Part shown: positions 1-12,762 of the stretch, one piece after another
How the letters are laid out: every line of letters starts with the position of its first letter
Numbering within the stretch: position 1 is the stretch's first letter
Assembly (NCBI RefSeq): GCF_008698235.1
Contig: NZ_PEBH01000001.1
Coordinates: forward strand, 1-64,000
Direction: 5' to 3'
Source: Bifidobacterium rousetti
GTDB lineage: Bacteria; Actinomycetota; Actinomycetes; Actinomycetales; Bifidobacteriaceae
Length of the DNA stretch: 64,000 bases
Program-made: the position numbers and the translations under genes
The notes under the pieces: generated by a model
Databases searched by the model: none
What the model was told of the DNA's origin: nothing
The model's input: the letters and a program-made list of their open reading frames with translations, nothing else

Positions 1-233
1 GGGGTGGTGTCGGGGGTGGTCGGTGCGGTCAAGGCTGTCGTCTCCTGTGAGGGTTCCTATCGGGGATGAGTGGGATGGGTGGCTCCGTCCGGTGCCGGTG
101 CGCCGGCGGGCAAGTGCTGCGGGCGATCGTCACGTCGGGCGCGTCGGTTCGCGTATGGCCCGGCGGACGGATCCCTTTCGCCAATGTAACGGGGAACCGG
201 CGCAAAGGCAATACCCAATTTTCCGACACACCA

Positions 234-249
234 TCGAACAACTGTTCGA
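234..249. promoter_or_regulatory. LexA-type SOS box upstream of uvrA
   Basis: Perfect 16-bp palindrome TCGAAC-AACT-GTTCGA, the consensus LexA site of actinobacteria. It lies about 85 bases before the preferred uvrA start. A possible -35 (TTCGAA, 245-250) and -10 (TATCCT, 269-274) overlap or follow it, so LexA binding would block transcription of uvrA until DNA damage. It also argues against the ATG at 253, which is only 4 bases from the box. The stretch 1-233 shows no gene I can support. Confidence 0.85.
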
Positions 250-333
250 ATTATGTCGGGGAATCGGGTATCCTTGGGGCAGGTTTTGACGTATTCGCAC
301 ATATCGGAACAGGGACGAGGAAGGCGGGGCGCT

Positions 334-3347
<3,014 letters not shown>

Positions 3348-3351
<4 letters not shown>

Positions 3352-5723
3352 CGAACGACATCGAACGGCATTCGCCGGAGGTATGGCGTAGGACCGCCGA
3401 TGCCTTGCGCGGCGGGCGTGAGGGCGAAGCAGGTGCCGGCGCGGGTGTCTCCGGCGGGGACGCGGCGCGCGTGAACCGCAACGGGGCCCCGCTGCTGGGG
3501 GATTCGCGCGACCTGTTCCGGCCCAGGACCTCCGACATCCCGGCGAAGCCGGGGGTGTACAAATGGCGTGACGGCGAGGGGCGCGTCATCTACGTGGGCA
3601 AGGCGAAGAACCTGCGCAACAGGCTCACCAACTACTTCCAGCCGCTGTACCTGCTGCATCCGCGCACGCAGACGATGGTGCTCACCGCGCGCAGTCTCGA
3701 ATGGACGGTCGTGGGCACCGAACTCGAGTCGCTCACGCTCGAATACACATGGATCAAGGAGTTCGACCCGCGGTTCAACGTGCAGTTCCGCGACGACAAG
3801 ACCTATCCGTATCTGGCCGTCTCGGTGGGGGAGCGCGTGCCCCGCGTGTGGGTGACGCGCAGCCGCAAACGCCGCGACACCCGCTATTTCGGCCCTTATG
3901 CGAAGGTGTGGGATCTGCGGCACGGGCTCGACCGGCTGCTGCGCACGTTCCCGGTGCGCACCTGCACGACGAGCGTGTACCACAAGGCGGAGCTGACCGG
4001 ACGACCCTGCCTGCTCGCATCCATCGGCAAATGCTCGGCGCCCTGCGTGGGCCGCATCGGCACGGACGAGCACCGGCGCATGTGCGAGCGGCTCGTCGGC
4101 GTCATGACAGGTCGCCTCGGCAGGTCGTACCTCGCGCAGCTGACGCGCGACATGAAGGCGGCGGCGGCCGACCTCGAGTTCGAGAAGGCGGCGCGGCTGC
4201 GCGACGAGATCGCCATGCTCTCCACCGTCGTCGAGCAGAACGCGGTCGTGTTCGACCAGGATGTGGACGCCGACGTGTTCGGCTTCGCCACCGACGAGCT
4301 CGAGGCGTCCGTGCACGCGTTCCATGTGCGCGCCGGGGCGATCCGCGGCGAACGCAACTGGAGCGTCGAACGCGTCGAGGACATCGACGACGCCGGGCTC
4401 ATGGCCGACCTGATCGTGCAGGTCTACTCCGAACTGGCCGGCGGCGCGGGTGGTGACGAGACCGGTGGGAACGGCGGTGCGGACGGCGTCGGGCGGAACG
4501 TCGGGGTGACGGTCGCCGGCGCCGAAGGGCTGGTGCGCGAGCGGCGCGAGGCCATTGGCTCGACGCAGACCGTGACCGCGGTGGACGCGGCCGCGCGCGC
4601 GAAGGCCACCCGCGAGCGCAACGCGCGGCAGGAGGTCACCGGCCGGGCGGACCTGCTCGCGCCGATCGCCCCGGTGCCGCGCGAGGTGATCGTGCCGATC
4701 GAGCCATCCCGGCGCGAGGAGCTCGAAGGCTGGCTCACGGGCCTGCGCGGGGGAGCGGTCTCGATCCGGGTCGCCTCGCGCGGCGACAAGAGGCAGCTCA
4801 TGGACCGCGCCAACGAGAACGCCTCGCAGGCGCTGCAGCGCAGCAAGCTGAGCCGCATCTCCGACATGGGCGCGCGCACGCAGGCGATGAACGACGTCGC
4901 CGACGCGCTCGGTCTCGACGAGGCGCCGCTGCGCATCGAATGCTACGACATCTCGAACACCGTCGGCGGCGCGTTCCAGGTCGCCTCGATGGTCGTGTTC
5001 GAGGACGCCATGGCCAGGAAGTCCGAATACCGGCGGTTCGCCATCCGCGGCAGGGACGGCAAGGGCGCGCTCGACGACCTCGACGCCCTGTACGAGACCC
5101 TCACCCGGCGCTTCCGCCACGGCAACATTGCCGGCGACTCCGGCGAGAGCATCGACGCGGAACGGCGTGTGCGCGCGGCGGAGGAGGCCACGGCGGAGCC
5201 GGGGGCGGCACCCGCCGAGCCGGTCGTCCAGCAGAACACGGACCGTCACCGCTTCGCCTACAAGCCGAACCTCGTCGTCGTCGACGGCGGCCGTCCGCAG
5301 GTCATGGCCGCGGCCAAGGCGCTGAGGGACTGCGGCGTCGACGACGTGGCGGTATGCGGGCTCGCCAAGCGCCTCGAGGAGGTGTGGGTGCCCGACGACG
5401 ACTATCCGATCATCCTCAAACGACAGTCGGAGGGCATGTACCTGCTGCAGCGCGTGCGCGACGAATCGCACCGCTTCGCCATCACCTACCATCGCCAGAC
5501 CCGGCGCAAGGGCGCCCTGCGCAGCGCGCTCGACGACATCCCCGGCATCGGCGAGACCTATCAGAAGCGGCTGCTCGCCCGGTTCGGCTCGGTGCGAGCG
5601 ATGCGCGAGGCGAGCGTCGAGGAGCTCGAGTCGGTCAAGGGCATCGGCCACGCGAAGGCGCAGGCCATCCACGATGCGCTCGCGAAGGGCGGCGATGACG
5701 GCGGGCAACACCGTTCCGAGTAG
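3348..5723 (+). CDS. uvrC: UvrABC excinuclease subunit C
   Basis: Nuclease that makes both incisions around a UvrB-marked lesion. Domains in order: GIY-YIG endonuclease (KPGVYKWRD...[12 protein letters not shown], about residues 65-105), UVR motif for UvrB contact ([14 protein letters not shown], about 275-300), RNase H-like nuclease domain (IECYDISN...VVDGGRPQV, about 525-680) and C-terminal helix-hairpin-helix repeats ([18 protein letters not shown] and [12 protein letters not shown]). The GTG start overlaps the uvrA stop (GTGA). At 791 residues it is longer than most UvrC proteins because of two low-complexity inserts, Gly/Asp-rich near 365-385 and Ala/Glu-rich near 605-625. Confidence 0.96.
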
Positions 5724-5754
5724 GATGGGTGGAAGTGAACCCAAGGAGGCATGG

Positions 5755-6732
5755 ATGACGATCGCCAACCGATGCGCGGTGCTGGGCAAACCCATCGCGC
5801 ACTCGCTGTCCCCGGTGCTGCACAACGCGGCGTACCGGGCGCTTGGACTGACGGATTGGGCCTACGACAAGCACGAGGTGGGCGAGGGGGACCTCGACGC
5901 CTTCCTCAAGGGGCTCGATCCCACATGGCGCGGACTGAGCCTGACGATGCCGCTCAAGAAGACCATCCAACCCTACGGCACGCCCGCCAACGTGTGGGCG
6001 CGCGAGCTCAAGGTGGCCAACACCGCGGTGTTCGACTGGTCGGCGGCGACCCACGGCGACCCGGCATGGCCCAACGGCAGGCCGGGCGTCAAGCTCTACA
6101 ACACCGATGTGGTCGGCATCCAGCTCGCCTTCGACCACGCCAACCGCGAGCTCGGCGCGCATCACGCCGACGACGGGTCCGGCCGCGCGCTCATCATCGG
6201 CAACGGCAACACCGCCACGTCGGCGGCCGCCGCATGCATGATGATGCGCGAGATCGGCCGCATCACCGTCGCCTCCCGGCATCCGGGGCGGGACCTCGGG
6301 CTGGGTCACGCCTCGAGGATCCTTTACGGGGACGACCGCCGGCCCTATGACGAGATCGATCTGACGGACGACGGGGCGGTGGTCGGCGCGGCGCGGCGGG
6401 CGACCTACGTCATCAACACCATCCCCGGTCATGCCGCCGACGGGCTCGCCGGCGTGATCGGCGCGTCGGGCGTGACGTTCGACGGCCTGCTGCTCGACGT
6501 GGTCTACGATCCGCGTCCCACGAAGCTCATGCAGGCGTGGCGCTCGCGCGGCGGGCACGCGATCGGCGGCGAGGAGATGCTCCTCTATCAGGCCGTCATC
6601 CAGGTGCTGCTGATGACCGGCGTGTGGGACGGCGATCCGCCCTCGGACGCCGACCGCAGGCTGCAGGACGTCACCACCGATGACGACCAGTTGGAGATGG
6701 CGATGAGGCGTGCGCTCGAGGAGGCGTTGTGA
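5755..6732 (+). CDS. aroE: Shikimate dehydrogenase
   Basis: Reduces 3-dehydroshikimate to shikimate with NADPH in aromatic amino acid synthesis. The N-terminus has the substrate-binding signature (CAVLGKPIAHSLSPVLHNAAY), then SLTMPLKK with the catalytic Lys, and a Rossmann segment ALIIGNGNTATSAAAA near residue 150. The start at 5755 is set by AAGGAGG at 5743-5749. It overlaps rapZ by 4 bases. At 325 residues it is longer than the typical 270-290; extra sequence lies around residues 100-140. Confidence 0.93.
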   Translation: MTIANRCAVLGKPIAHSLSPVLHNAAYRALGLTDWAYDKHEVGEGDLDAFLKGLDPTWRGLSLTMPLKKTIQPYGTPANVWARELKVANTAVFDWSAATHGDPAWPNGRPGVKLYNTDVVGIQLAFDHANRELGAHHADDGSGRALIIGNGNTATSAAAACMMMREIGRITVASRHPGRDLGLGHASRILYGDDRRPYDEIDLTDDGAVVGAARRATYVINTIPGHAADGLAGVIGASGVTFDGLLLDVVYDPRPTKLMQAWRSRGGHAIGGEEMLLYQAVIQVLLMTGVWDGDPPSDADRRLQDVTTDDDQLEMAMRRALEEAL

Positions 6733-7682
6733 TGGCCGCGATGAGGAACCGACGACTGATGACGATGATCAACCAGAGCGAACCGGGCGAGGAGAACCAG
6801 CCGGCGCCCGCCGACGCCTTCGAGGTGCTGCTCATCACCGGCATGTCCGGCGCGGGCCGCTCGCACGCCGCCGACTGCCTCGAGGACATGGGCTGGTACG
6901 TGGTCGACAACCTGCCGCCCAAGCTGCTCGTGCCGCTCGTCGACATGATGACCAACGCGCGCGGCGGCGACGGCGTGCACAAGCTCGCCGCCGTCATCGA
7001 CGTGCGCTCCCGCTCCTACTTCGACGACCTCAACGAGGTGCTGAGCCACCTCGACGACCTCGGCGTCAAGACCCGCATCCTGTTCCTCGACGCCCGCGAC
7101 GACGTGCTCGTCAAGCGCTACGAGTCGGTGCGCCGCCCCCACCCGCTGCAGCGCGGCAACCGCCTGATCGACGGCATCAACGAGGAACGGTCCCTGCTCG
7201 CCAACCTCAAGGAGCGCGCGGACATGGTGATCGACACCTCCGCGCTGTCCATCCACCAGCTGTCCACCAAGCTGTACGAGGCGATGGTCGGCAAGGGACC
7301 GTCCACCGTGGCCGTGCACATCTTCAGCTTCGGCTTCAAGTACGGCACCCCCACCGACGCCGACTTCGTGGCCGACGTGCGGTTCCTGCCCAACCCGTTC
7401 TGGGTCCCGAGCCTGAGGGAGCTCAACGGCCTCGACAAGCCCGTCTCCGACTACGTGCTCGGCTCGAAGGGCGCCACGGATTTCCTCGACGCCTACGAGA
7501 AGGCGCTGGTGACCGCCATCGAGGGGTACGCGAAGGAGGACAAGCACTTCGTGACCATCGCCATCGGCTGCACGGGCGGGCAGCACCGCTCCGTCGCGAT
7601 GAGCGAGGAACTGGCCCGGCGGCTGCGCTCGCACGGCCTCGACGTCACCGTTTCGGCCCGTGAGCTGCAACGTAGGCGATGA
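6729..7682 (+). CDS. rapZ: RapZ-family nucleotide-binding protein
   Basis: P-loop protein of the RapZ/YvcJ family, which in other bacteria binds UDP-GlcNAc-type ligands or small RNA and often sits beside whiA. Walker A GMSGAGRSHA is near residue 38 and the conserved VVDNLPP follows. The C-terminal domain carries the family GCTGGQHRSV motif. GTG 6729 overlaps the aroE stop; ATG 6732 is an equally possible start. The adjacent whiA is the usual neighbour (the intervening yvcK-type gene is absent here). Confidence 0.93.
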   Translation: MMAAMRNRRLMTMINQSEPGEENQPAPADAFEVLLITGMSGAGRSHAADCLEDMGWYVVDNLPPKLLVPLVDMMTNARGGDGVHKLAAVIDVRSRSYFDDLNEVLSHLDDLGVKTRILFLDARDDVLVKRYESVRRPHPLQRGNRLIDGINEERSLLANLKERADMVIDTSALSIHQLSTKLYEAMVGKGPSTVAVHIFSFGFKYGTPTDADFVADVRFLPNPFWVPSLRELNGLDKPVSDYVLGSKGATDFLDAYEKALVTAIEGYAKEDKHFVTIAIGCTGGQHRSVAMSEELARRLRSHGLDVTVSARELQRRR

Positions 7683-7843
7683 CCACATGCTGACCACATC
7701 CCGAGACGACCCCGACGAAAAGACGGTAAAGGTAAGAGGGTTGTCCAAGATGGTCGGTATCACAGAAATTCGGCGGACGGCGGGATCATCCCCATGACCG
7801 GGCCCGGGACCATTGAGAGGGACGAGACTTAGGAGGTTGGCTC

Positions 7844-9010
7844 TTGGCTCTTCTGGATGACGTGAAAAGCGAGCTGGCGGCGTTGGAGGACGAGAAGGCG
7901 GATGCGCTCAAGGCGCAGGTGACCGCCATGATCCGCTTCGCCGGCGGTTTCACGCGTAGCGCTCAGAAGCAGATCGTCATGCTCGCCAGCTTCGATTCGC
8001 TGGTTGCGGCGCAATGGCTGCAGCGCAATATCAAGGATCTGTACAATCTTGAGGCCAATCTCATCACCTCAAGCCGCAGCACGCCCAAGGGACCCCACCA
8101 GTACCATGTCGTCAAGGTGGAGAGGGGCGCCGTGAACCTCGCGGTGGCCACCGGCCTGATCGATCGCAACAAGCCGGTCAGGGGACTGCCCGCCAAGATC
8201 GTCCAGGGCAAGATCGCGCAGGTGCGCGCCGCCTGGCGAGGCGCGTTCATGGCCACCGGACGCCTGTCCGACCTCGGCAAGAACCCGTACATGGAGATCG
8301 TCTGCCCGTGCAACGAGGCGGCGATGGCGCTCGCAGGCCTGTCACGGCGTCTGGGCATCACCTCCAAGCCCCGTCAGCTGAGCAAGTCGTACCGTGTGAC
8401 GCTCACCGACCCGGATTCGATCGAGCGCATGCTCAACTCGATGGGCGCGGTGCAGTCCGCGCGCGAGTGGACCGGAAAGCGCCCTGACGGAGAGACCCGT
8501 TCCAAGGCCAACCGTCTGGCCAACTTCGACGACGCCAACATGCGTCGTTCGGCGATGGCCGCGTCGGTCGCGTGCAAGAACGTGGTCGCCGACTTCCGCA
8601 TCCTCGAACTGCTCGGTGTGGACATGGAGGACTCCTCGCGCGTGAACATGCGCGACGCGGGCCAGTTGCGTCTCGCGCACGCCGAGGCGAGCCTCGAGGA
8701 GCTGGGTCGTCTGTCCGATCCGCCGCTGTCCAAGGACACCGTCGCCGGCCGCATCAGGCGTCTGCACATGCTCGAGCGCAAGCAGTCGACCGAGGCCGTC
8801 AAGCGCGCCTTCAGGATTCTGGAGGACGCCGGCGTCGAGATCCCCGACGATCTGGCCGTCGTCGGCAGGACCAGCCTCAAGTACCCCAAGGAGAACGGCA
8901 TCTCGAGGGTCATCGAGAAGGCCAAGCTGGACGTGTCCGTCGACGAGTTCGCCGAGCGTCTGTGCGCGCTGATCGAGCTCGCGGAGAAGACCGTCGGCAA
9001 TCGTTCCTGA
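7844..9010 (+). CDS. whiA: WhiA-family DNA-binding regulator with C-terminal extension
   Basis: Sporulation-type regulator WhiA, whose LAGLIDADG-like N-terminal fold and C-terminal helix-turn-helix are recognisable: VTAMIRFAGGF, AAWRGAFMATGRLSDLGKNP, and TRSKANRLANFDDANMRRS followed by SLEELGRLSDPPLSKDTVAGRIRRL. In non-sporulating actinobacteria it is thought to affect division or metabolism genes. The TTG start is supported by AGGAGG at 7831-7836. The protein is 388 residues, while relatives I know are about 315-330; the excess is a tail of about 65 residues beyond the HTH. Confidence 0.92.
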   Translation: MALLDDVKSELAALEDEKADALKAQVTAMIRFAGGFTRSAQKQIVMLASFDSLVAAQWLQRNIKDLYNLEANLITSSRSTPKGPHQYHVVKVERGAVNLAVATGLIDRNKPVRGLPAKIVQGKIAQVRAAWRGAFMATGRLSDLGKNPYMEIVCPCNEAAMALAGLSRRLGITSKPRQLSKSYRVTLTDPDSIERMLNSMGAVQSAREWTGKRPDGETRSKANRLANFDDANMRRSAMAASVACKNVVADFRILELLGVDMEDSSRVNMRDAGQLRLAHAEASLEELGRLSDPPLSKDTVAGRIRRLHMLERKQSTEAVKRAFRILEDAGVEIPDDLAVVGRTSLKYPKENGISRVIEKAKLDVSVDEFAERLCALIELAEKTVGNRS

Positions 9011-9066
9011 GCGATCGTCATGAGCGAGCGATCCCGAAGGTCCTCGTTTTGACGAAAAACATGTGT

Positions 9067-9100
9067 CAGGCCCGCCATTGACGGCGGGCCTGTTGTATTA
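9067..9100 (+). terminator. Terminator between whiA and pgk
   Basis: Perfect 10-bp stem CAGGCCCGCC / GGCGGGCCTG (9067-9076, 9083-9092) with a 6-base loop, followed by TTGTATTAT. It ends the uvrA-whiA stretch; the TATTAT at 9096-9101 could also be a -10 element for pgk. Confidence 0.75.
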
Positions 9101-9104
9101 TGCG

Positions 9105-9126
9105 AAGTGGCAAGAACTCGCCACTT
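9105..9126. promoter_or_regulatory. Dyad in the pgk leader
   Basis: Perfect inverted repeat AAGTGGC-N8-GCCACTT placed just downstream of a possible -10 (TATTAT, 9096-9101) and 30 bases before the pgk start. Position suits an operator overlapping the transcription start. No regulator is identified. Confidence 0.4.
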
Positions 9127-9156
9127 TCCCGCGCAAGCGGTTCAGAAAGGATACAC

Positions 9157-10362
9157 ATGAAGACACTCAAGGATCTTGGAGATCTCAAGGGCAAGCGCGT
9201 TCTGGTGCGCGCCGATTTCAACGTCCCGCTGGACGGCACCACGATCACCGACGACGGTCGTATCAAGGCCGCCCTGCCGACGATCAAGACCCTGCGCGAG
9301 GAAGGCGCCAAGGTCATCCTGATGGCCCATCTCGGCCGTCCGAAGGGCAAGGTCGTCCCGGAGCTGTCCCTGGCCCCGGTGGCCAAGCGTCTGGGCGAGC
9401 TGCTCGGCGTCGAGGTCCCGCTGGCCGCCGACACCTACGGCGAGGACGCCCAGGCCAAGGTCGCCGCGATGAACGACGGCGACGTCGTCCTGCTCGAGAA
9501 CGTGCGCTTCAACCCGGAGGAGACCAGCAAGGACCCGGAGGTCCGCGCCCCGTACGCCAAGAAGATCGCCGCCCTCGGCGATGTCTTCGTCTCCGACGGC
9601 TTCGGTGTCGTGCACCGCGCCCAGGGTTCCAACTACGACGTGGCCGCCGATCTGCCGGCCGCCGCCGGCCTGCTGGTCGAGAAGGAAGTCAAGGCCCTGT
9701 CCAAGGCCACCGAGAACCCGGAGCGTCCGTTCACCGTCGTGCTCGGCGGCTCCAAGGTCTCCGACAAGCTCGGCGTCATCGAGAACCTGCTCGACAAGGC
9801 CAACCGCCTCGTCATCGGCGGCGGCATGGTCTTCACCTTCCTCAAGGCCAAGGGCTACGAGGTCGGCACCTCCCTGCTCGAGGAGGACCAGCTCGACAAG
9901 GTCAAGGGCTACATCGAGACCGCCGAGAAGAACGGCGTCGAGCTCGTGCTGCCGACCGACATCGTCGTGAACCCCGGCTTCCCGGCCGGTGACACCCCGG
10001 TCGCCCCGGAGGTCGTCCCCGCCGACGCCATCCCGGCCGACAAGATGGGCCTCGACATCGGCCCCGACTCCCAGAAGCTGTTCCACGACAAGATCGTTGA
10101 CTCCAAGACCGTCGTGTGGAACGGACCGATGGGCGTGTTCGAGATCGCCGCGTTCGCCGACGGCACCAAGGCCGTGGCCCAGGGCCTCGTCGACGCGACC
10201 GCCGCGGGCGCCTTCACCATCGTCGGCGGCGGCGACTCCGCCTCCGCGGTGCGCAACCTCGGCTTCCCGGAGGACGGCTTCTCGCACATCTCCACCGGTG
10301 GCGGCGCCTCCCTCGAGTTCCTCGAGGGCAAGGAGCTTCCGGGCCTGAAGGTGCTCGAGTAG
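9157..10362 (+). CDS. pgk: Phosphoglycerate kinase
   Basis: Transfers phosphate from 1,3-bisphosphoglycerate to ADP in lower glycolysis and the bifid shunt. The N-terminal signature [15 protein letters not shown], the substrate site HLGRPKG, and the nucleotide site GGGDSASA near the C-terminus are all present. Start ATG 9157 follows GAAAGG; upstream in-frame codons are not preceded by a ribosome site. 401 residues, normal length. Its codon use is strongly biased, as expected for a highly expressed gene. A terminator separates it from tpiA. Confidence 0.98.
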   Translation: MKTLKDLGDLKGKRVLVRADFNVPLDGTTITDDGRIKAALPTIKTLREEGAKVILMAHLGRPKGKVVPELSLAPVAKRLGELLGVEVPLAADTYGEDAQAKVAAMNDGDVVLLENVRFNPEETSKDPEVRAPYAKKIAALGDVFVSDGFGVVHRAQGSNYDVAADLPAAAGLLVEKEVKALSKATENPERPFTVVLGGSKVSDKLGVIENLLDKANRLVIGGGMVFTFLKAKGYEVGTSLLEEDQLDKVKGYIETAEKNGVELVLPTDIVVNPGFPAGDTPVAPEVVPADAIPADKMGLDIGPDSQKLFHDKIVDSKTVVWNGPMGVFEIAAFADGTKAVAQGLVDATAAGAFTIVGGGDSASAVRNLGFPEDGFSHISTGGGASLEFLEGKELPGLKVLE

Positions 10363-10382
10363 TATCCGATCGATGAGGCGAG

Positions 10383-10408
10383 GGGCGGCTTGGGCCGCCC
10401 TTTCGCTT
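10383..10408 (+). terminator. Terminator between pgk and tpiA
   Basis: Stem GGGCGGC / GCCGCCC (10383-10389, 10394-10400) with loop TTGG, followed by TTTCGCTTCT. Confidence 0.7.
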
Positions 10409-10479
10409 CTATCGCCCTTCTATCGCCCTTTCGGATCGGCCTTCGGGGCGATCCCGCCAACGCCAACAGAGAGGAACCC

Positions 10480-11274
10480 ATGGCGTCCAAACGCATCCCG
10501 CTGGTTGCCGGCAACTGGAAGATGAACTTCGACCATCTCGAGGCGACCTATTTCGTGCAGAAGCTGGCATGGCTGCTGCGCGACGCCCGCTTCGACTTCC
10601 GATCCGTCGAAGTGGCGCTGTTCCCCTCCTTCACATCGCTGCGCAGCGTTCAGGTGCTCGTCGAGGCCGACAAGCTGCGGATTCACTACGGCGCCCAGTC
10701 CGTGTCCGTCACCGATCAGGGCGCGTTCACCGGCGACATCTCCGCCGACATGATCGCCCATCTCGGCTGCTCGTACGTCATCATCGGCCATTCGGAGCGC
10801 CGCAAATACCATCCCGAGGACGACGCCAACATCGTCGATCAGGTGCGCGCCGTGCTCGCCGCCGGCATGCAGCCGATCCTGTGCGTCGGCGAGAGCTTCG
10901 AGGAGCGCCGTCAGGGCATCGAACTCGACTTCGCCGTCGGACAGGTCCATGACGTCACGCGCGACCTCAACGAGGACGAGGCGTCCCGGCTGATCATCGC
11001 CTACGAGCCGGTCTGGGCGATCGGCACCGGCATGGTCGCCACCCCCGAATCGGCACAGGACGCCGCGCAGGCCATCCGCGCCGATATGAAGAGCACGTTC
11101 GGTGCCGACGTCGCCGACGTGGTGCGCATCCTCTACGGAGGGTCGGTCACCTCGAAGAACGCGGTGGAGCTCATCGGCGAACCCGATGTGGACGGCTTCC
11201 TCATCGGAGGCGCCTCGCTGGACGCGGACGAGCTGGCGCGCATCTGCCGTCTCACGCTCAGAACCGTGCGCTGA
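10480..11274 (+). CDS. tpiA: Triosephosphate isomerase
   Basis: Interconverts dihydroxyacetone phosphate and glyceraldehyde 3-phosphate. Family motifs: AGNWKMN with the catalytic Lys, GHSERR with the catalytic His, AYEPVWAIGTG with the catalytic Glu, and LYGGSV for phosphate binding. Start ATG 10480 follows GAGAGGAA. 264 residues, normal. It sits between pgk and secG as in other bifidobacteria. Confidence 0.98.
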   Translation: MASKRIPLVAGNWKMNFDHLEATYFVQKLAWLLRDARFDFRSVEVALFPSFTSLRSVQVLVEADKLRIHYGAQSVSVTDQGAFTGDISADMIAHLGCSYVIIGHSERRKYHPEDDANIVDQVRAVLAAGMQPILCVGESFEERRQGIELDFAVGQVHDVTRDLNEDEASRLIIAYEPVWAIGTGMVATPESAQDAAQAIRADMKSTFGADVADVVRILYGGSVTSKNAVELIGEPDVDGFLIGGASLDADELARICRLTLRTVR

Positions 11275-11407
11275 ACCGTTCACCGGCGGTCCGCCGAACC
11301 GTTCGCCGGACCGCGCATCGGACGCGCATCGGACCGCACGCCCCGATCCGTCGGCGTCCCCGTCTATGCTTGGGCGGAGCAATAGTAGAACCCGGAGGTA
11401 ATCCACC

Positions 11408-11656
11408 TTGACCGCAGTCAAAATCACCCTCGAAATCGTCGTCGTCATCCTCAGCTGCCTGCTGACCCTGCTCATCCTCATGCACAAGGGCAAGGGTGGC
11501 GGTTTGTCCGACATGTTCGGCGGTGGCCTGACGCAGAACGCGGGCACCTCCGGCGTCGCCGAGAAGAACCTGAACCGCTGGACCGTCATCATCGCCCTGA
11601 TCTGGGTGGCGATCATCATCGCCCTGGGCCTGATGACCAAGTTCAACCTCATCTGA
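11408..11656 (+). CDS. secG: Preprotein translocase subunit SecG
   Basis: Small accessory subunit of the SecYEG channel. 82 residues with two membrane helices (about 6-24 and 52-72) joined by the family loop HKGKGGGLSDMFGGG. It starts with TTG, supported by GGAGG at 11394-11398. Followed by a hairpin terminator. Confidence 0.95.
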   Translation: MTAVKITLEIVVVILSCLLTLLILMHKGKGGGLSDMFGGGLTQNAGTSGVAEKNLNRWTVIIALIWVAIIIALGLMTKFNLI

Positions 11657-11712
11657 TCCATCGCCCGCAGGGCATCGCGCAAGGCATAAGGACATACCGG
11701 CGTGCACCATCG

Positions 11713-11750
11713 ACGACCCATGACCGTTCCGCGGCCATGGGTCGTGTTCG
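11713..11750 (+). terminator. Hairpin after secG
   Basis: Inverted repeat ACGACCCATG / CATGGGTCGT (11713-11722, 11736-11745) with a GC-rich loop and GTTCGT after it. Probably ends secG before the ldh promoter. Confidence 0.55.
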
Positions 11751-11811
11751 TATGCGCGGCGGCCGGGCACGGGCGGACCCCGGCACGGCAACAACGGAAA
11801 AGGACAATCCC

Positions 11812-12762
11812 ATGGTCACCATGAACCGCAACAAGGTCGTCATCGTCGGCACGGGCCAGGTCGGCTCCACCGCCGCGTTCGCCATCGTCACGCACGGCCT
11901 GTGCAACGAGCTCGTGCTCATCGACCACAATCCGGACAAGGCGTCGGGGGAGAGCCACGACCTCGACGACGGCAGCGAGTTCTGGGACCGCCACATCCGG
12001 GTCCACTCCGGCGACTACTCCGACTGCCGAGACGCCGACATCGTCGTCATCACCGTCGGCCGCAAGCCCCCGGCCAACTCCACCCGTTTGGCCGAACTCG
12101 GCTTCACCGTCGGCCTCGTCGGCGACGTCGTCGACCATGTCATGGCCTCCGGCTTCGACGGCGTGATCGTCATGGTCTCCAACCCGGTCGACGTGATGGC
12201 GTGGTACGCGTGGAAGCGCTCCGGCCTGCCGCGCACGCAGGTGCTCGGCACCGGCACCGCGCTCGACACCTCGCGCCTCAAGACCATCATCGGCGAGGAG
12301 ACCGGCCTCGACCCGCGCAACGTCGGCGGCTTCGTCATGGGCGAGCACGGCGACTCCCAGTTCACCGCATGGTCCACCGTCGCCCTCGGCGGCAAACCGT
12401 TCGCCCGGTTCCTCGCCGACAACCAGAGCCGGTTCTCCTCCGTCTCCACCGAGGAGATCGAACGCAAGACGCGCATGCGCGGCAACGAGATCGTCGCCGT
12501 CAAGCACGGTACCAACTTCGGCATCGCCTCCACCGTTGCCGGCATCGTCCAGACGATCCTGTGGGACGAACGCCGCATCGTGCCCGTCTCCACGCTGCTC
12601 GACGGCGAATACGGCGAGCATGACGTCTTCCTCGGCGTGCCCACCGAGCTGCGCGCCAATGGCGCCAACGAGATCGTCGAGCTCGACCTGACCGACGAGG
12701 AGCACGCCAAGCTCCACCGCTCCGCCGAGATCGTGCGATCCTACTGCGAGGGGCTGCTGTGA
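11812..12762 (+). CDS. ldh: L-lactate dehydrogenase
   Basis: Reduces pyruvate to L-lactate, regenerating NAD at the end of the bifid shunt. Rossmann motif VIVGTGQVGS at the N-terminus, substrate Arg in NSTRLAEL, and the catalytic His in GEHGDS near residue 180. It closely matches the first of the two bifidobacterial LDH types that I remember (the type starting MVTMNRNKVVIVGTG). Start ATG 11812 follows AAAGGA. It overlaps the next gene by 4 bases. Confidence 0.96.
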   Translation: MVTMNRNKVVIVGTGQVGSTAAFAIVTHGLCNELVLIDHNPDKASGESHDLDDGSEFWDRHIRVHSGDYSDCRDADIVVITVGRKPPANSTRLAELGFTVGLVGDVVDHVMASGFDGVIVMVSNPVDVMAWYAWKRSGLPRTQVLGTGTALDTSRLKTIIGEETGLDPRNVGGFVMGEHGDSQFTAWSTVALGGKPFARFLADNQSRFSSVSTEEIERKTRMRGNEIVAVKHGTNFGIASTVAGIVQTILWDERRIVPVSTLLDGEYGEHDVFLGVPTELRANGANEIVELDLTDEEHAKLHRSAEIVRSYCEGLL

